Notes: generated from the letters alone by a model not told the origin. 64,000 nt of DNA from Prolixibacteraceae bacterium (GCA_025355875.1 JANXYV010000100.1:1-64000), one strand, 5' to 3'; positions 45,245 through 55,204 are shown, counted from the first letter of the stretch. A program made the numbers and translations.

Positions 45245-46258
45245 ATGAAAGCCAGTTTCAAGAAATATACGCTCCAATTCAAACAAGCTTCCGGGACTTC
45301 GCGGGGTGTATATACCACCCGCGATTCGTGGTTCATTTCATTGTCTGACGGAATCAGCACCGGGATCGGAGAATGTGCACCATTGCCTGATTTGAGCCTT
45401 GATAGTATCAGTAAAATGAGTTCAAAATTACTTCAGGTGTGCGAAGAAATCGATTTTTTTTGTTCGTTTCCCGCTGAATTGCATGGCTGGCCTTCCATCC
45501 GGTTTGGACTCGAAACTGCCATGATAGACCTGAAAACCGGCGGTAAACAAGAACTCTTCCCTTCCGCTTTCACGCGTGGAGAACAGGGAATACCAATCAA
45601 TGGGTTAATTTGGATGGGCACGTCCGAGTTTATGAAACAGCAAATCCGCGCCAAGTTGGAAGCAGGTTTCAGGTGCATCAAAATGAAAATCGGCGCGCTG
45701 GATTTTGATACCGAATTGGATATCCTGAAGTCCATCCGGAAGGAATTTTCGCCCGACGAAATTAAACTCCGGGTGGATGCCAACGGTGCCTGGTCATTAC
45801 CAACAGCGCTTGAAAATCTGAAACGTCTGTCTGATTTGCAGCTTCATTCGATTGAACAGCCCATCGAGGCGGGAAACTGGGATGATATGGCCGAATTATG
45901 CCGGAAATCCCCGGTTCCAATTGGCTTGGATGAGGAGCTGATCGGAGTTTCGAGCCAGCCTGAAATGAAAAAACTGATGGAAACCATCCGTCCGGCTTAT
46001 TTAATACTGAAACCCAGCTTGCTCGGTGGCTTTTCGGCTTGCGAAAAATGGATCGCACTGACCGAAAAATACGGTGCAGGTTGGTGGATTACCTCGGCGC
46101 TCGAATCGAACATTGGCTTGAATGCCATTGCGCAATGGACCTTTCAGCTGAATCCAAAGGGAGAACAAGGTTTGGGAACTGGCCAGCTTTTTAGCAATAA
46201 CTTCGATTCTCCGCTCGTTATTGAACGCGACCAGCTGTGGTATCGAAAGTCGGAGTGA
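45245..46258 (+). CDS. menC: o-Succinylbenzoate synthase (enolase superfamily)
   Basis: 337 aa. Dehydrates SHCHC to o-succinylbenzoate in menaquinone synthesis. Enolase-fold signs: capping loop GIGECAPLPDLS, KMKIG with the catalytic Lys near 143, RVDANGAW (first metal Asp), EQPIE, GLDEEL and the second Lys in YLILKPSLLGG. Could instead be a dipeptide epimerase, but LKPSLLGG favours MenC. 41 nt after folK. Menaquinone suits an organism with NapC-type quinol-linked cytochromes. Confidence 0.87.
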   Translation: MKASFKKYTLQFKQASGTSRGVYTTRDSWFISLSDGISTGIGECAPLPDLSLDSISKMSSKLLQVCEEIDFFCSFPAELHGWPSIRFGLETAMIDLKTGGKQELFPSAFTRGEQGIPINGLIWMGTSEFMKQQIRAKLEAGFRCIKMKIGALDFDTELDILKSIRKEFSPDEIKLRVDANGAWSLPTALENLKRLSDLQLHSIEQPIEAGNWDDMAELCRKSPVPIGLDEELIGVSSQPEMKKLMETIRPAYLILKPSLLGGFSACEKWIALTEKYGAGWWITSALESNIGLNAIAQWTFQLNPKGEQGLGTGQLFSNNFDSPLVIERDQLWYRKSE

Positions 46259-46320
46259 ATGGTCGATTGCTCTTTCAAAAATTGAATTGAATTAAATACT
46301 TATCATTACAAATAAGCTGC

Positions 46321-46328
46321 TATTTTTG
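46321..46328 (+). promoter_or_regulatory. -7 box before the LTA-synthase-like gene
   Basis: TATTTTTG, full match to TAnnTTTG, 24 nt before the ATG. No -33 TTG at the right distance. Confidence 0.35.
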
Positions 46329-46352
46329 CATTCCAATTTTTAAAGAGTCGAC

Positions 46353-48290
46353 ATGCGGAATTTTAGGGTTAAATCGAAGGAAATCAACGAGCATCTGGTT
46401 TTGCTCTACCGTATTTCGCTATTGATGGCTTTTTATTCGCTCTGCCGGATCTTATTTTACAGCTTCAATACCCTTTCTTTCCCAAAAGTAATTTTTCTTT
46501 CGTTCCTTGAGATCATGAAGGCCGGGCTTTTCTTCGATATTCAGGCAATCCTTTATCTGAATGTGGTATACGCGATCTTCTTTCTTTTGCCGTTTCGGTT
46601 CCGGTTCGCGAATTGGTATCAGCATTTCCTGAAGTTGGTGTTTATGATAGGAAATGGATTGGGTTTGGCGTTCAACCTGATTGACATCATTTATTACCGC
46701 TATATTCTGAAACGTATCACGGCCAGTTCGATCGATATTGCCGCTTTCGATGCCGGAAACATCAAGCTTATCTTCCGGTTCATCCATGATTTCTGGTACA
46801 TAGCCTTCATGTTGATAGTCTTGTTATTTGCGCTTTCCATCCTTTATTCGGTATTCAAACCAAAACCGGTTGCAGGACGGAATTCTTTGATTTTCTTTCT
46901 TTCCGGAACTGTGTTGTTGTTTGGTTTTATTTTTCTTGCTGAACGTGGGATTGACCGAAAATCACCCTTGAGTAATGGTTTCCCTGTTTTCTACCGAAAC
47001 TTCGCGTTTTTGAATGCCCCGGAAGAACTCAGCCTTGTTCAAAATACTCCGTTTAGCATGATCAGCACCTTGGGTAAAAAGGATTTTGGAAGCAAATCGT
47101 ATTTTCGGTCGGAAGAAGAAACCAGCCGGATTTTCAACCCGGTTCATGTTCCGGCTTCCGGAGAACCGATGCGGAAAGATAACGTGGTGATCATTATATT
47201 GGAAAGTTTCGGAAAAGCGTTTGTGGGTTCGTTAAACCCGCAATTCAGCGATCCGCGCGACCGCAGTTATACGCCTTTCCTCGATTCGCTCATGAGCCAG
47301 GGCCTGATTTGTACGAATGCTTTTGCCAACGGACGTAAATCGATCGACGGCATTCCGGCGATAACTGCCAGTATTCCTGAATTGATTGTTCCATATACCG
47401 TTACCGAATGCAAAGAGAATAAAATCAACAGTCTGGCAAGTTTGCTGGTAGCGGAAGGATATCAGTCGGCTTTTTACCATGCTGCGCCAAACGGCACGAT
47501 GGGTTTTAATGTTTTTACCAAAATGGCGGGTTACCAAAAATATTCAGGACTGAATGAATACCCCGACCGGGTCGAATTTGATGGCGTTTGGGGGATCTGG
47601 GATGAAGCCTATTTCCAGTATTTTGCTCGTCAGATAAACGACATGAAGGAACCGTTTCTGGGGACTATCTTTTCGGTGTCGTCGCACCACCCATACCAAA
47701 TCCCGGAGAAATACAAAGACCGGTTTCCGGAGGGCCGCATTTCCCTTGACAAGTGTATTCGTTACACCGATCATTCGCTTCAAAAGTTTTTTGATACGGC
47801 CCGCAAGATGCCTTGGTATAAGAATACCTTGTTTGTAATTAGTGCCGATCACGCCATCAATTCGGCCATTCCGGAGTATTACAGTTCGACGAAATACTTC
47901 TCGATTCCGATCTTGTTTTACAAGCCCGACGGCAGTCTGAAGGGGGTTGACGACCAGTTGGTGCAGCAAACCGACATCATGCCAAGTATTTTGAACTACC
48001 TGAATTATCCGTCTCCGTATGTTTCGTTTGGGAACAGTGTTTTCGATCCTTTAGCAAAAAGGTTTGTGCTGAATTACCTGGAAGAGTCGTACCAATTTTT
48101 AAGCGGCGATTATGCGCTATACCTAACTAATGATAAACTGACAAACATTTATAACCGGAAGGATGATCCTCAGCTTCGACACAACCTTGTCGGAAAAATC
48201 ACTTTGCCCGAGGAAGAACAGCGGATGAAGGCAGTTATCCAGCAATATATGAACCGGATGGTTGAAAACCGGATGATTGTCGGGAAATAA
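46353..48290 (+). CDS. LTA-synthase-like membrane sulfatase-fold phosphotransferase
   Basis: 645 aa. Five N-terminal membrane helices (to about 210) and a periplasmic sulfatase-fold domain (about 270-620): metal site NVVIIILESFGKAFVG, nucleophile region FANGRKSIDGIPA, later SSHHPY and VISADHA. Family LtaS/MdoB/OpgB transfers phosphoglycerol or phosphoethanolamine to envelope glycans. Bacteroidota lack LTA, so a glycan or lipid acceptor is more likely. Runs toward a convergent Gfo/Idh/MocA gene with a palindromic repeat between. Confidence 0.87.
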   Translation: MRNFRVKSKEINEHLVLLYRISLLMAFYSLCRILFYSFNTLSFPKVIFLSFLEIMKAGLFFDIQAILYLNVVYAIFFLLPFRFRFANWYQHFLKLVFMIGNGLGLAFNLIDIIYYRYILKRITASSIDIAAFDAGNIKLIFRFIHDFWYIAFMLIVLLFALSILYSVFKPKPVAGRNSLIFFLSGTVLLFGFIFLAERGIDRKSPLSNGFPVFYRNFAFLNAPEELSLVQNTPFSMISTLGKKDFGSKSYFRSEEETSRIFNPVHVPASGEPMRKDNVVIIILESFGKAFVGSLNPQFSDPRDRSYTPFLDSLMSQGLICTNAFANGRKSIDGIPAITASIPELIVPYTVTECKENKINSLASLLVAEGYQSAFYHAAPNGTMGFNVFTKMAGYQKYSGLNEYPDRVEFDGVWGIWDEAYFQYFARQINDMKEPFLGTIFSVSSHHPYQIPEKYKDRFPEGRISLDKCIRYTDHSLQKFFDTARKMPWYKNTLFVISADHAINSAIPEYYSSTKYFSIPILFYKPDGSLKGVDDQLVQQTDIMPSILNYLNYPSPYVSFGNSVFDPLAKRFVLNYLEESYQFLSGDYALYLTNDKLTNIYNRKDDPQLRHNLVGKITLPEEEQRMKAVIQQYMNRMVENRMIVGK

Positions 48291-48351
48291 TGGTCATTTG
48301 GTGTCATTTGTTTCACGTCATTTTTGGTTTTCCAATGACAACCAATGACCA
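48291..48351. repeat. TCATT/AATGA palindromic repeat, copy 3
   Basis: Left arm TGGTCATTTGGTGTCATTTG (48291-48310) and right arm (48332-48351, CCAATGACAACCAATGACCA) pair at about 17 of 20 positions. Starts at the base after the stop codon of the LTA-synthase-like gene; may act as a terminator between convergent genes. Confidence 0.7.
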
Positions 48352-48401
48352 CTGAATTACTATTCATGACTTAAAATTTCCAAATTTGAATCCGGAACTT
48401 C

Positions 48402-49889
48402 CTAAATCTGTTCCCAACCATTACGGTAAGTATGCCTGATCCATTCTTCGGCAGCTTCGAGTGCCGGGATTGTATCGTATTTGGTATCGAATTTCGGATC
48501 GCCATTCACCACTTCAAATTTGTTGGAAGTGACCATCCGGATATTTTCGTCGCCGCCAATGTTGATGAACTGCATGTTTTTGCCGTCCCACAACAACCGT
48601 TTTCTCAAATCCTGAAGACGGACAGCCAAAACACCCATGACCACCATCTCGTTAAGCGGACCGGCGTAGCTGAAGTTGGAACTGGCTTCTACCCGGTTGT
48701 TTTTATTCTCTTTGGCCGCACGAATCCAATCCTGTTCATGGCCATTCGTCTCCGCATCCGGTATGCGACGGATAATTTTTTCAGGTTCTTTAAAATCGGA
48801 CATCCTCGAAGTGGGCAATAGAGTTGGATTTGCCCCATAGCATCCGCACATGATCTTTCCTTTTGATCCGTGGAAAATCACACCGCCGTTCCAGTCACCC
48901 ATTTGTTCTCCTTCATGCAGTTCCTCCGGGCGTTCGGGCAACATTCCGCCATCGTACCAGGTAACTTTTACTTCGGGCATCCCAACACGCTGAAGGTTGT
49001 CGCGGCGAGGAAACCAGTAGATAACTTTCTCGGCATTCGGCGCCGATTCGTTATTGATTGAAGTAGAACTACCTTCAACTGCAGTTGGATACTGTAGCAT
49101 AAGCGCTTTAAAAACAGGATCAAGAATGTGACAGGCCATATCACCCAGTGCACCGGTTCCAAAATCCCACCAGCCGCGCCAGTTCCATGGGGTGTAAACT
49201 TCATGATAGGGCCTGAATTTGGCAGGACCGATAAAAAGATCCCAGTTCAGCGTGTTGGGTACACGTCGTTTCTCAGTAGGCCTTTCCAGCCCCTGAGGCC
49301 AGATGGGGCGGTTCGTCCAGGCATCCACCGAAGTCACTTCGCCAATGGCACCCGACCAAATCCATTCACAGGTCTTCCGGATTCCTTCACCCGAGTTTCC
49401 CTGGTTTCCCATTTGGGTGGCAACTCCATACCGGAGTGCCGTTTCAGTCAGAATTCGTGATTCGAATACAGAATGGGTGAGTGGTTTCTGAAGGTAAACA
49501 TGATACCCTGCTTTCATGGCCATTAATGCCGGCAAAGCATGAGAATGGTCCGGAGTGGCAATCATCACAGCATCAATGTCTTTGCGTTTGTCGAACATTT
49601 CGCGGTAATCCTGATATTTGGGTGGGTTTGGCCATTTGCGGAAAGCATTCCGATCGGCATATTTCCAATCCACATCACACAAGGCCACAATATTCTCGGT
49701 GCTCATGTTGCAGAGGTTATTGAACCCCATTCCCCCCACTCCAATGCCTGCGATATTGAGTTTGTCGCTCGGAGCTTTATACCCGAATCCGGCCATCACT
49801 TTTGAAGGTAAAATGGTTACTGCAGTGGCAGCTAAAGCAGTTGTACCCAGGAAATGACGGCGACTGATGCTTGAACGATTATTTTCCAT
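48402..49889 (-). CDS. Gfo/Idh/MocA oxidoreductase, Tat-exported, QKP variant
   Basis: 495 aa from the ATG at 49889; an in-frame TTG at 49904 adds five residues. Tat signal SISRRHFLG, Rossmann loop GIGVGGMG at 48-55, and QKP at 134-136 in place of the usual EKP (Lys kept). C-terminal substrate domain rich in Trp (WNWRGWWDFG). Paralogue of the next gene (50042-51544); both share DWKYA, THSV/THTV, LATQMGNQG-like and LNEMV/FNEMV segments. The Glu-to-Gln change may alter hydrogen bonding at the active site. Substrate unknown. Confidence 0.86.
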   Translation of the reverse strand: MENNRSSISRRHFLGTTALAATAVTILPSKVMAGFGYKAPSDKLNIAGIGVGGMGFNNLCNMSTENIVALCDVDWKYADRNAFRKWPNPPKYQDYREMFDKRKDIDAVMIATPDHSHALPALMAMKAGYHVYLQKPLTHSVFESRILTETALRYGVATQMGNQGNSGEGIRKTCEWIWSGAIGEVTSVDAWTNRPIWPQGLERPTEKRRVPNTLNWDLFIGPAKFRPYHEVYTPWNWRGWWDFGTGALGDMACHILDPVFKALMLQYPTAVEGSSTSINNESAPNAEKVIYWFPRRDNLQRVGMPEVKVTWYDGGMLPERPEELHEGEQMGDWNGGVIFHGSKGKIMCGCYGANPTLLPTSRMSDFKEPEKIIRRIPDAETNGHEQDWIRAAKENKNNRVEASSNFSYAGPLNEMVVMGVLAVRLQDLRKRLLWDGKNMQFINIGGDENIRMVTSNKFEVVNGDPKFDTKYDTIPALEAAEEWIRHTYRNGWEQI

Positions 49890-49992
49890 GCTAAAACTGT
49901 TCAAAAAGTAATAGATTTCTTATTCGGTGAAAATAGGTATTCTGGTTTAAATTCAGAAATTAAACTATGAAAGGAAACGTTAAAGAAACGAA

Positions 49993-50020
49993 AAAGGTGA
50001 ACCCTTTCGGATTCACCTTT
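49993..50020 (-). terminator. Terminator between paralogous oxidoreductase genes
   Basis: 9-bp stem AAAGGTGAA/TTCACCTTT with a CCC...GGA-containing loop; on the minus strand the A-rich left flank gives a U-run. Ends the 50042-51544 transcript. Confidence 0.6.
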
Positions 50021-50041
50021 CAAAATATCAGTTAAAAATAC

Positions 50042-51544
50042 TTAAGCCGGCATATTAGGAAGGCTCCATGGTTTGCGGTAAGTATGCTTGATCAGTTCGG
50101 CTGCAAATTCAGTAGCAGGAACCGGATCCGTGTAGGTTTTATTGAATGTTGGGTGTCCGTCATGAATTTTAAAGCCATCTTCGATAACGATTTTGATTTT
50201 TTCGTCAGCAGAAATGTTGGTAAATTTCATACTTGGTCCGTCCCATTCCAATTCTTTGTTCAGGGTTTGCAGGCGAACTGCGAGAACGCCCATCACCACC
50301 ATTTCGTTGAATGGACCGGCCATGCTGAAATCGGAAGCAGTTTTTACGCGGCTTTCAGGAGATTCCTTACAAGCGCGAACCCAATCCATTTCGTGTGAAA
50401 GTTCGATGCGGCGACGGAATTTCGGAGCTTCAGGTTTTGAAACTGTACCATCCGGACGAAGAATCCAGGGATTCACGCCGTAACAACCACAAACCAAAAC
50501 ACCTTTGGTGCCATGAAAGAATACGCAGCCACCTGCATCGTTCGGATCTTTACCTACCGGCCATTTGGCTGGTAACATTGGTTTGATACCACCATCGAAC
50601 CAGTACACTTCAACCTGTGGAAGAACAGCACCTTTTTTCGACCCTTTCCATGCACGTTTCGGTGCACGGGCAGGGAAGGTTAATTTAACAGACTGGGCTG
50701 TAGGAGCACAATCCTGAAGTAATAAGGTTGAATTTCCCTGGGCTTTGGTTGGATAACCCAGTTCGAGACCAGTAAATACAGGATGAAGGATATGGCAGGC
50801 CATATCGCCTAATGCGCCAGTTCCGTATGCCCACCAGCCGCGCCAGTTCCATGGGTGATAAATTTCGTTGTAAGGACGCATTGCTGCCGGTCCTGTGAAT
50901 AAGTCCCAATCCAAGGTTTCAGGAACCCATTGGCCTTGTTTTGGAGTGTTTAATCCTTGTGGCCAGATCGGACGGTCGGTAAATGCTTCCACTTTGGTCA
51001 CTTCACCAATTTCGCCATTGGCCAGCCATTCGCAGGTCAGGCTAACGCCTTCCTGAGAAGAACCCTGATTCCCCATTTGGGTAGCTAATTTGTTTTTTTC
51101 AGCCAGTTTTGTGAGCAAACGTGACTCATAAACGGTATGGGTTAAAGGTTTTTGTACATAAGCATGTTTGCCCATGGCCATGGCCGTTGAAGCGATGATG
51201 GCATGGGTGTGATCGGCGGTTGCAACGACAACACCATCAATTGACTTGCCCATTTCGTCGTACAATTTTCTCCAGTCTTTGTACATCTTGGCTCCCGGAA
51301 ATTCTTTAAAAACTCCTTCGGCATACTTCCAGTCCACATCGCACAATCCAACGATGTTTTCTGATTTGAGAGCGGTCAGGTTGCTATGCCCCATACCGCC
51401 GATACCAATAGCGGCAATATTCAATTTGTCACTGGGAGCTTTGTAGCCCATTCCGGAGACTACATTACTTGGAAGAATGGTAACTGCAGCAGCAGCGGTC
51501 GCTGAAGTTGCAATGAATGATCTTCTGCTTAGTTTGTTTTCCAT
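50042..51544 (-). CDS. Gfo/Idh/MocA oxidoreductase, Tat-exported, QKP variant
   Basis: 500 aa. Tat signal LSRRSFIATS, Rossmann loop GIGGMG at 47-52, QKP at 131-133. Close paralogue of the downstream gene by its shared WNWRGWW, MACHILHPVFTGLE-type and EWIRA-/DWVRA-like segments. The tandem pair probably arose by duplication; a terminator lies between them, so they may be regulated separately. Probably acts on a sugar in the periplasm with a tightly bound nicotinamide cofactor. Confidence 0.86.
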   Translation of the reverse strand: MENKLSRRSFIATSATAAAAVTILPSNVVSGMGYKAPSDKLNIAAIGIGGMGHSNLTALKSENIVGLCDVDWKYAEGVFKEFPGAKMYKDWRKLYDEMGKSIDGVVVATADHTHAIIASTAMAMGKHAYVQKPLTHTVYESRLLTKLAEKNKLATQMGNQGSSQEGVSLTCEWLANGEIGEVTKVEAFTDRPIWPQGLNTPKQGQWVPETLDWDLFTGPAAMRPYNEIYHPWNWRGWWAYGTGALGDMACHILHPVFTGLELGYPTKAQGNSTLLLQDCAPTAQSVKLTFPARAPKRAWKGSKKGAVLPQVEVYWFDGGIKPMLPAKWPVGKDPNDAGGCVFFHGTKGVLVCGCYGVNPWILRPDGTVSKPEAPKFRRRIELSHEMDWVRACKESPESRVKTASDFSMAGPFNEMVVMGVLAVRLQTLNKELEWDGPSMKFTNISADEKIKIVIEDGFKIHDGHPTFNKTYTDPVPATEFAAELIKHTYRKPWSLPNMPA

Positions 51545-51848
51545 TGATTATTAATTTAATTACGATTTAGGTATTGAATGATAAATTCCAGCGGATAAAA
51601 ATTTTGCTAAAGATAAAATTATCTTACCGAATCACCAAGACCGCGGAACCATCTTTTTGTAATTTAATTCTCCTCCTGGAAGGACTCCTGATAACTTTAT
51701 ATAGCATGGGAAGAGCTAAAATCAAGTAAGTGAATTTTTTCGGATAGCTTTTTTCTATTCAGGATTGAAAAATTCGATTTGACTGGCGAACAATAGACGC
51801 CTATATTTGTCTAAATATTCATTCGAATTCAAATTTAAAAAGTATAAC
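51545..51848. other. Divergent intergenic region with peroxiredoxin promoter
   Basis: 304 bp. Holds the strong plus-strand promoter at 51779-51809. On the minus side, toward the oxidoreductase, I see no consensus promoter. No gene inside. Confidence 0.45.
51779..51809 (+). promoter_or_regulatory. Promoter of the peroxiredoxin gene
   Basis: TTG at 51779-51781, 20-bp spacer, TATATTTG at 51802-51809: full Bacteroidota consensus. Start near 51816, leader about 33 nt. This also rules against the upstream in-frame start at 51807. Confidence 0.7.
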
Positions 51849-52379
51849 ATGAAGACCATTAGTGAAAAATTTCCTCAATTTTCGAAACAAGCCTTGGTTT
51901 CGCTCGAACCAGGCAAAGAGTTTGCAACCTTAACCAATGCCGACATTGACGGCAAATGGACCGTATTCTTTTGGTGGCCTCTCGATTTCACCTTTGTGTG
52001 CCCAACCGAAATTGTATCTTTCAACGAGCATTTTTCAGAGTTTTCAAAGAGAAATGCGAATTTAATCGGAGCCTCCATCGACTCACAGTTTGTACACCTG
52101 GCCTGGCGTAATAATCATCCTGGCCTGAAAAACCTGAAGTTCCCTATGTTGGCTGATACCAGCAAATCTCTTTCTGAAGAACTCGGAATTCTGGAGCAGG
52201 TTGAAAAAATTGCCTACCGGGCAACATTTATCATCGATCCTGAAGGAACGATCCAGCATGTTTCGGTCAACGGACTGAACGTTGGAAGAAACGTGAAAGA
52301 AGTTATCCGCATCCTCGATGCTTTGCAAACCGGCGAACGAACACCGTGCGACTGGGTTCCGGGACAGGCTACTTTGTAA
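51849..52379 (+). CDS. 2-Cys peroxiredoxin, AhpC/TSA family
   Basis: 176 aa from the ATG at 51849. Reduces hydrogen peroxide and organic peroxides. Peroxidatic Cys-51 in DFTFVCPTE and resolving Cys-167 in RTPCDWVPGQ. FFWWPLDF replaces the common FFYPKDF. Usual length. Single gene with two strong terminators after it; expected to be oxidative-stress controlled, though I see no OxyR site. Confidence 0.93.
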   Translation: MKTISEKFPQFSKQALVSLEPGKEFATLTNADIDGKWTVFFWWPLDFTFVCPTEIVSFNEHFSEFSKRNANLIGASIDSQFVHLAWRNNHPGLKNLKFPMLADTSKSLSEELGILEQVEKIAYRATFIIDPEGTIQHVSVNGLNVGRNVKEVIRILDALQTGERTPCDWVPGQATL

Positions 52380-52405
52380 CTATTTCTCAAATTCATAGTT
52401 TTTGT

Positions 52406-52437
52406 AAAGAAAGCTGTCTGAAAGGACGGCTTTCTTT
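52406..52437 (+). terminator. Terminator after peroxiredoxin
   Basis: 13-bp stem AAAGAAAGC-TGTC/GACG-GCTTTCTTT (52406-52418 with 52425-52437), 27 nt past the stop. Confidence 0.7.
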
Positions 52438-52451
52438 ATGGACCATTACTT

Positions 52452-52487
52452 AAAAGGCGGAATCCAGTTTCCCGGATTCCGCCTTTT
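52452..52487. terminator. Second, bidirectional terminator
   Basis: Perfect 14-bp stem AAAAGGCGGAATCC/GGATTCCGCCTTTT with 8-nt loop; serves the convergent TonB-type gene as well. Confidence 0.78.
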
Positions 52488-52511
52488 AATCTTCTGTTTT
52501 CTGAATACCCT

Positions 52512-54992
52512 TTAAAATATTTCTTCACCGCCCTGAGATGGCTGGTCGGCCGGAGCCTGTTTTTCGGTTTTGAAATTGTTTATTTTGTAGCTGAGGGTCA
52601 GCATCACCACATGGGGCTCGCGCTGCATCTTGAATGAGGATTTGAACCCGTCGCCGGCTGAAGTTCCTTCCATTTTCATGGTGCCGAAGATGTCTTTCAC
52701 ACTCAGGGTTGCCGAGAGTTTCTTTTTCAGGAAATCCTGCCGGTACGATAGGTTGGCATAAGCGCTGCTTTTCTGTTCTCCCTGTGCAGAAACTGATGGC
52801 CCACGATAGAATCCGGTGAGCTGCAGCCGGCTGTTGGATGAAATCTTGGCTGTGGCATTTAACCGTGCGTTGTAGTTGGTACTTTGTTTATCGACCGATT
52901 GGTCGCCTGCAACAGAGCCGATCAATTTGTAGTTGTACAAACTAAAACTGGCATTCACCAACATCCATTTGCTCATATTGACATTTCCCATAATCTCGCC
53001 TCCCAGCGACTGGTCGCGGTTCAGGTTATCTGAAGTCATGTATATAATCCCGTCTTTCAAGGCCTGAATGCGGGTGATCAGATCGTTGGTAGTCCGGTAA
53101 AAGGTTTCGAATGAAATGAAAGAGGTACCATATTTCCGCATATAGCTGAATTCGTATGAGTTGGTGTATTCAGGCTTGAGGTTTGGATTCCCGATCCGGA
53201 TGGTGTACTGGTTGATATAATTGGGAAATGGATCCAGATCGTGTCCGTCGGGACGGTTTATTCGCCTTGAATAGCTGGCCATGAACTGGCTTTCGTCGAC
53301 CAACGAATAAGAAAGATGCGCGGATGGGAAATAATCGAACCGGTTGAGCGTATATTTTTGATTTTCAACCGCCTGATGATCAATCACCCGGTAGTTGTAT
53401 TCGCCCCTCAATCCAAACATATACTGGATGGCTTTTAAATTTCCTGAGATGGTTGAGTAAACCGAATGAATATCTTCGCGAAAGATCATGTCGCTGGTAT
53501 ATTTTGGGTTGTTGACGAATTCGCCGCTGGCCGGATCAAAATTTTTGAATCCGTAAGAATCATTTTCACGCTCCATCCGGCTTTGAGCGCCAGCTTCAAA
53601 CTTGCCACCTTCTTTTAACGGAAGCGTATAATCCACCTTCAGCCGGTAATCGTTGGAAGTCCCGTTATTGTTGGTGATTACCCTAGAAATATATCCGGAA
53701 TTGATTTCATAAACCGAATCTGACTTTATTTCATCGATCGATTCATCCGAATTACTTTTACGGTTTCGGTAATTGAACGAACCTTCCAGTTTATGTGTTC
53801 CCATATCATTAAATTTTGACAGGAAACTGGTTGTGGCTGAAACATAATTTCCACCTCGTCCGGAATTATTTTCCTGAATCGAATACAAGCTGTAGGTTCC
53901 GGGCACATCATATTCATGAAGGTTTCCGGTTCCAAAGGCGTCAAAATTAAATTTACCAATTTCACCAATCACATTTACCGAAGTTTTATCGGAAAAGAAA
54001 TAATCGAATCCGCCTTTGATCGATTGCCCTTTCCGGGTCTGATCGCGGCTTCCTTCCGAGTTCAAATAGACTATCGTATCCTGCTTGTAGGTTTCGCGGG
54101 TCGATTTCATGGTTCCAAAATCGGTATTGTCGTTCCAGTTGCCTCCAAACAGCAGATTGTACTTCTTGGTTTTGTAATTGACCAGGAAATCGGTTCCGTA
54201 TTTTTTGCCGGTTCCCAGGTTTACATTGACCACGCCATTGACGCCTGCCAGCACATTCTTCTTCATCACAATATTAATGATCCCGGCCATGCCATCCGGA
54301 TCGTATTTCACCGAGGGATTGGTGATAATTTCGATATTCTGAATGGCAGCCGAAGGGATTTGCTTCAGCGCATCACTTCCGGTAAGCACACTTGGACGTC
54401 CGTCGATCAATACGGTAAAGCTGGAAGAACCGCGCAGACTGACGTTTCCGTCGATATCGACTTCAACCGAAGGGGTATTCTCGAGCACTGTGACCGCAGT
54501 ACCTCCGGCAGCATTGATGTCGTTGGTCACATTGATCACTTTTTTGTCGATTTTATACTCCACCCGGTTGCGTTCAGCAACCACTTCCACTTCGGCCACG
54601 TGAGTGCGGTCGACGGCCAGTTCGATGGTTCCCAGATCAATCGTCGACGAATTCTGGGTTATTTTCACTGCATTCACTTTGGTGGTTGCGAAACCGATGA
54701 AATTTGCCTGCACATAGTATTCGCCAGGCATCAAATCGCTGATTTCAAAAGTTCCGCTGGCGTTGGTAATGCCTCCGGTAACCAGTTTGGAATCTTTCAG
54801 ATTGTATATAGCCACATTGGCATATTCCATCACTTCTTTGGTCTCGGCATCGATAATTTTTCCTTTGATCTTTCCATTTTTTATCACACTGGCTGCGCCC
54901 GGATTGGCTTTTGCCGGTGGCACCTGTGAATAGGCCATTGACATAGTTGAAAGAATAATTAGTACGGCAATAAATAGGTCTTTAAATCTCAT
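52512..54992 (-). CDS. TonB-dependent-receptor-like outer membrane beta-barrel protein
   Basis: 826 aa with signal peptide (LFIAVLIILSTMSMAYSQ). Carboxypeptidase-regulatory-like domain about 45-130 (GKIIDAETKEVMEYANVAIYN), a plug domain about 140-245 (VLENTPSVEVDIDGNVSLRGSS, written in part), then a C-terminal barrel of the OMP_b-brl_3 type. No SusD partner beside it. Probably imports a scarce solute or takes part in envelope sensing. Single gene. Confidence 0.87.
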   Translation of the reverse strand: MRFKDLFIAVLIILSTMSMAYSQVPPAKANPGAASVIKNGKIKGKIIDAETKEVMEYANVAIYNLKDSKLVTGGITNASGTFEISDLMPGEYYVQANFIGFATTKVNAVKITQNSSTIDLGTIELAVDRTHVAEVEVVAERNRVEYKIDKKVINVTNDINAAGGTAVTVLENTPSVEVDIDGNVSLRGSSSFTVLIDGRPSVLTGSDALKQIPSAAIQNIEIITNPSVKYDPDGMAGIINIVMKKNVLAGVNGVVNVNLGTGKKYGTDFLVNYKTKKYNLLFGGNWNDNTDFGTMKSTRETYKQDTIVYLNSEGSRDQTRKGQSIKGGFDYFFSDKTSVNVIGEIGKFNFDAFGTGNLHEYDVPGTYSLYSIQENNSGRGGNYVSATTSFLSKFNDMGTHKLEGSFNYRNRKSNSDESIDEIKSDSVYEINSGYISRVITNNNGTSNDYRLKVDYTLPLKEGGKFEAGAQSRMERENDSYGFKNFDPASGEFVNNPKYTSDMIFREDIHSVYSTISGNLKAIQYMFGLRGEYNYRVIDHQAVENQKYTLNRFDYFPSAHLSYSLVDESQFMASYSRRINRPDGHDLDPFPNYINQYTIRIGNPNLKPEYTNSYEFSYMRKYGTSFISFETFYRTTNDLITRIQALKDGIIYMTSDNLNRDQSLGGEIMGNVNMSKWMLVNASFSLYNYKLIGSVAGDQSVDKQSTNYNARLNATAKISSNSRLQLTGFYRGPSVSAQGEQKSSAYANLSYRQDFLKKKLSATLSVKDIFGTMKMEGTSAGDGFKSSFKMQREPHVVMLTLSYKINNFKTEKQAPADQPSQGGEEIF

Positions 54993-55173
54993 GTTTATTA
55001 AGGTTTATTTAAAACGAGTCAAATTTTGATTAAATTTTTCTTACAATACCCTTCAGACCGGTGAAAACGGGCAAAGTTTAACCTACAGATAAAAAGAGTT
55101 GTTAACGTATGTAAATTCAATTCGCGATCCGGCTAAAATGTATTGGAAATCTTCATTGAGGCATATATTTTGC

Positions 55174-55181
55174 TAAATTTG
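55174..55181 (+). promoter_or_regulatory. -7 box before the small lipoprotein gene
   Basis: TAAATTTG, full match to TAnnTTTG; TTG at 55156-55158 is 15 bp upstream, a little close. Start codon 24 nt downstream. Confidence 0.4.
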
Positions 55182-55204
55182 AGTTCAACGAAAATTGATT
55201 CTCA

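Noticed and set aside
53916-54929. 337-codon plus-strand frame opposite the TonB-type gene
   Set aside because: Antisense shadow of a clear outer membrane protein; His- and Phe-rich, not domain-like.
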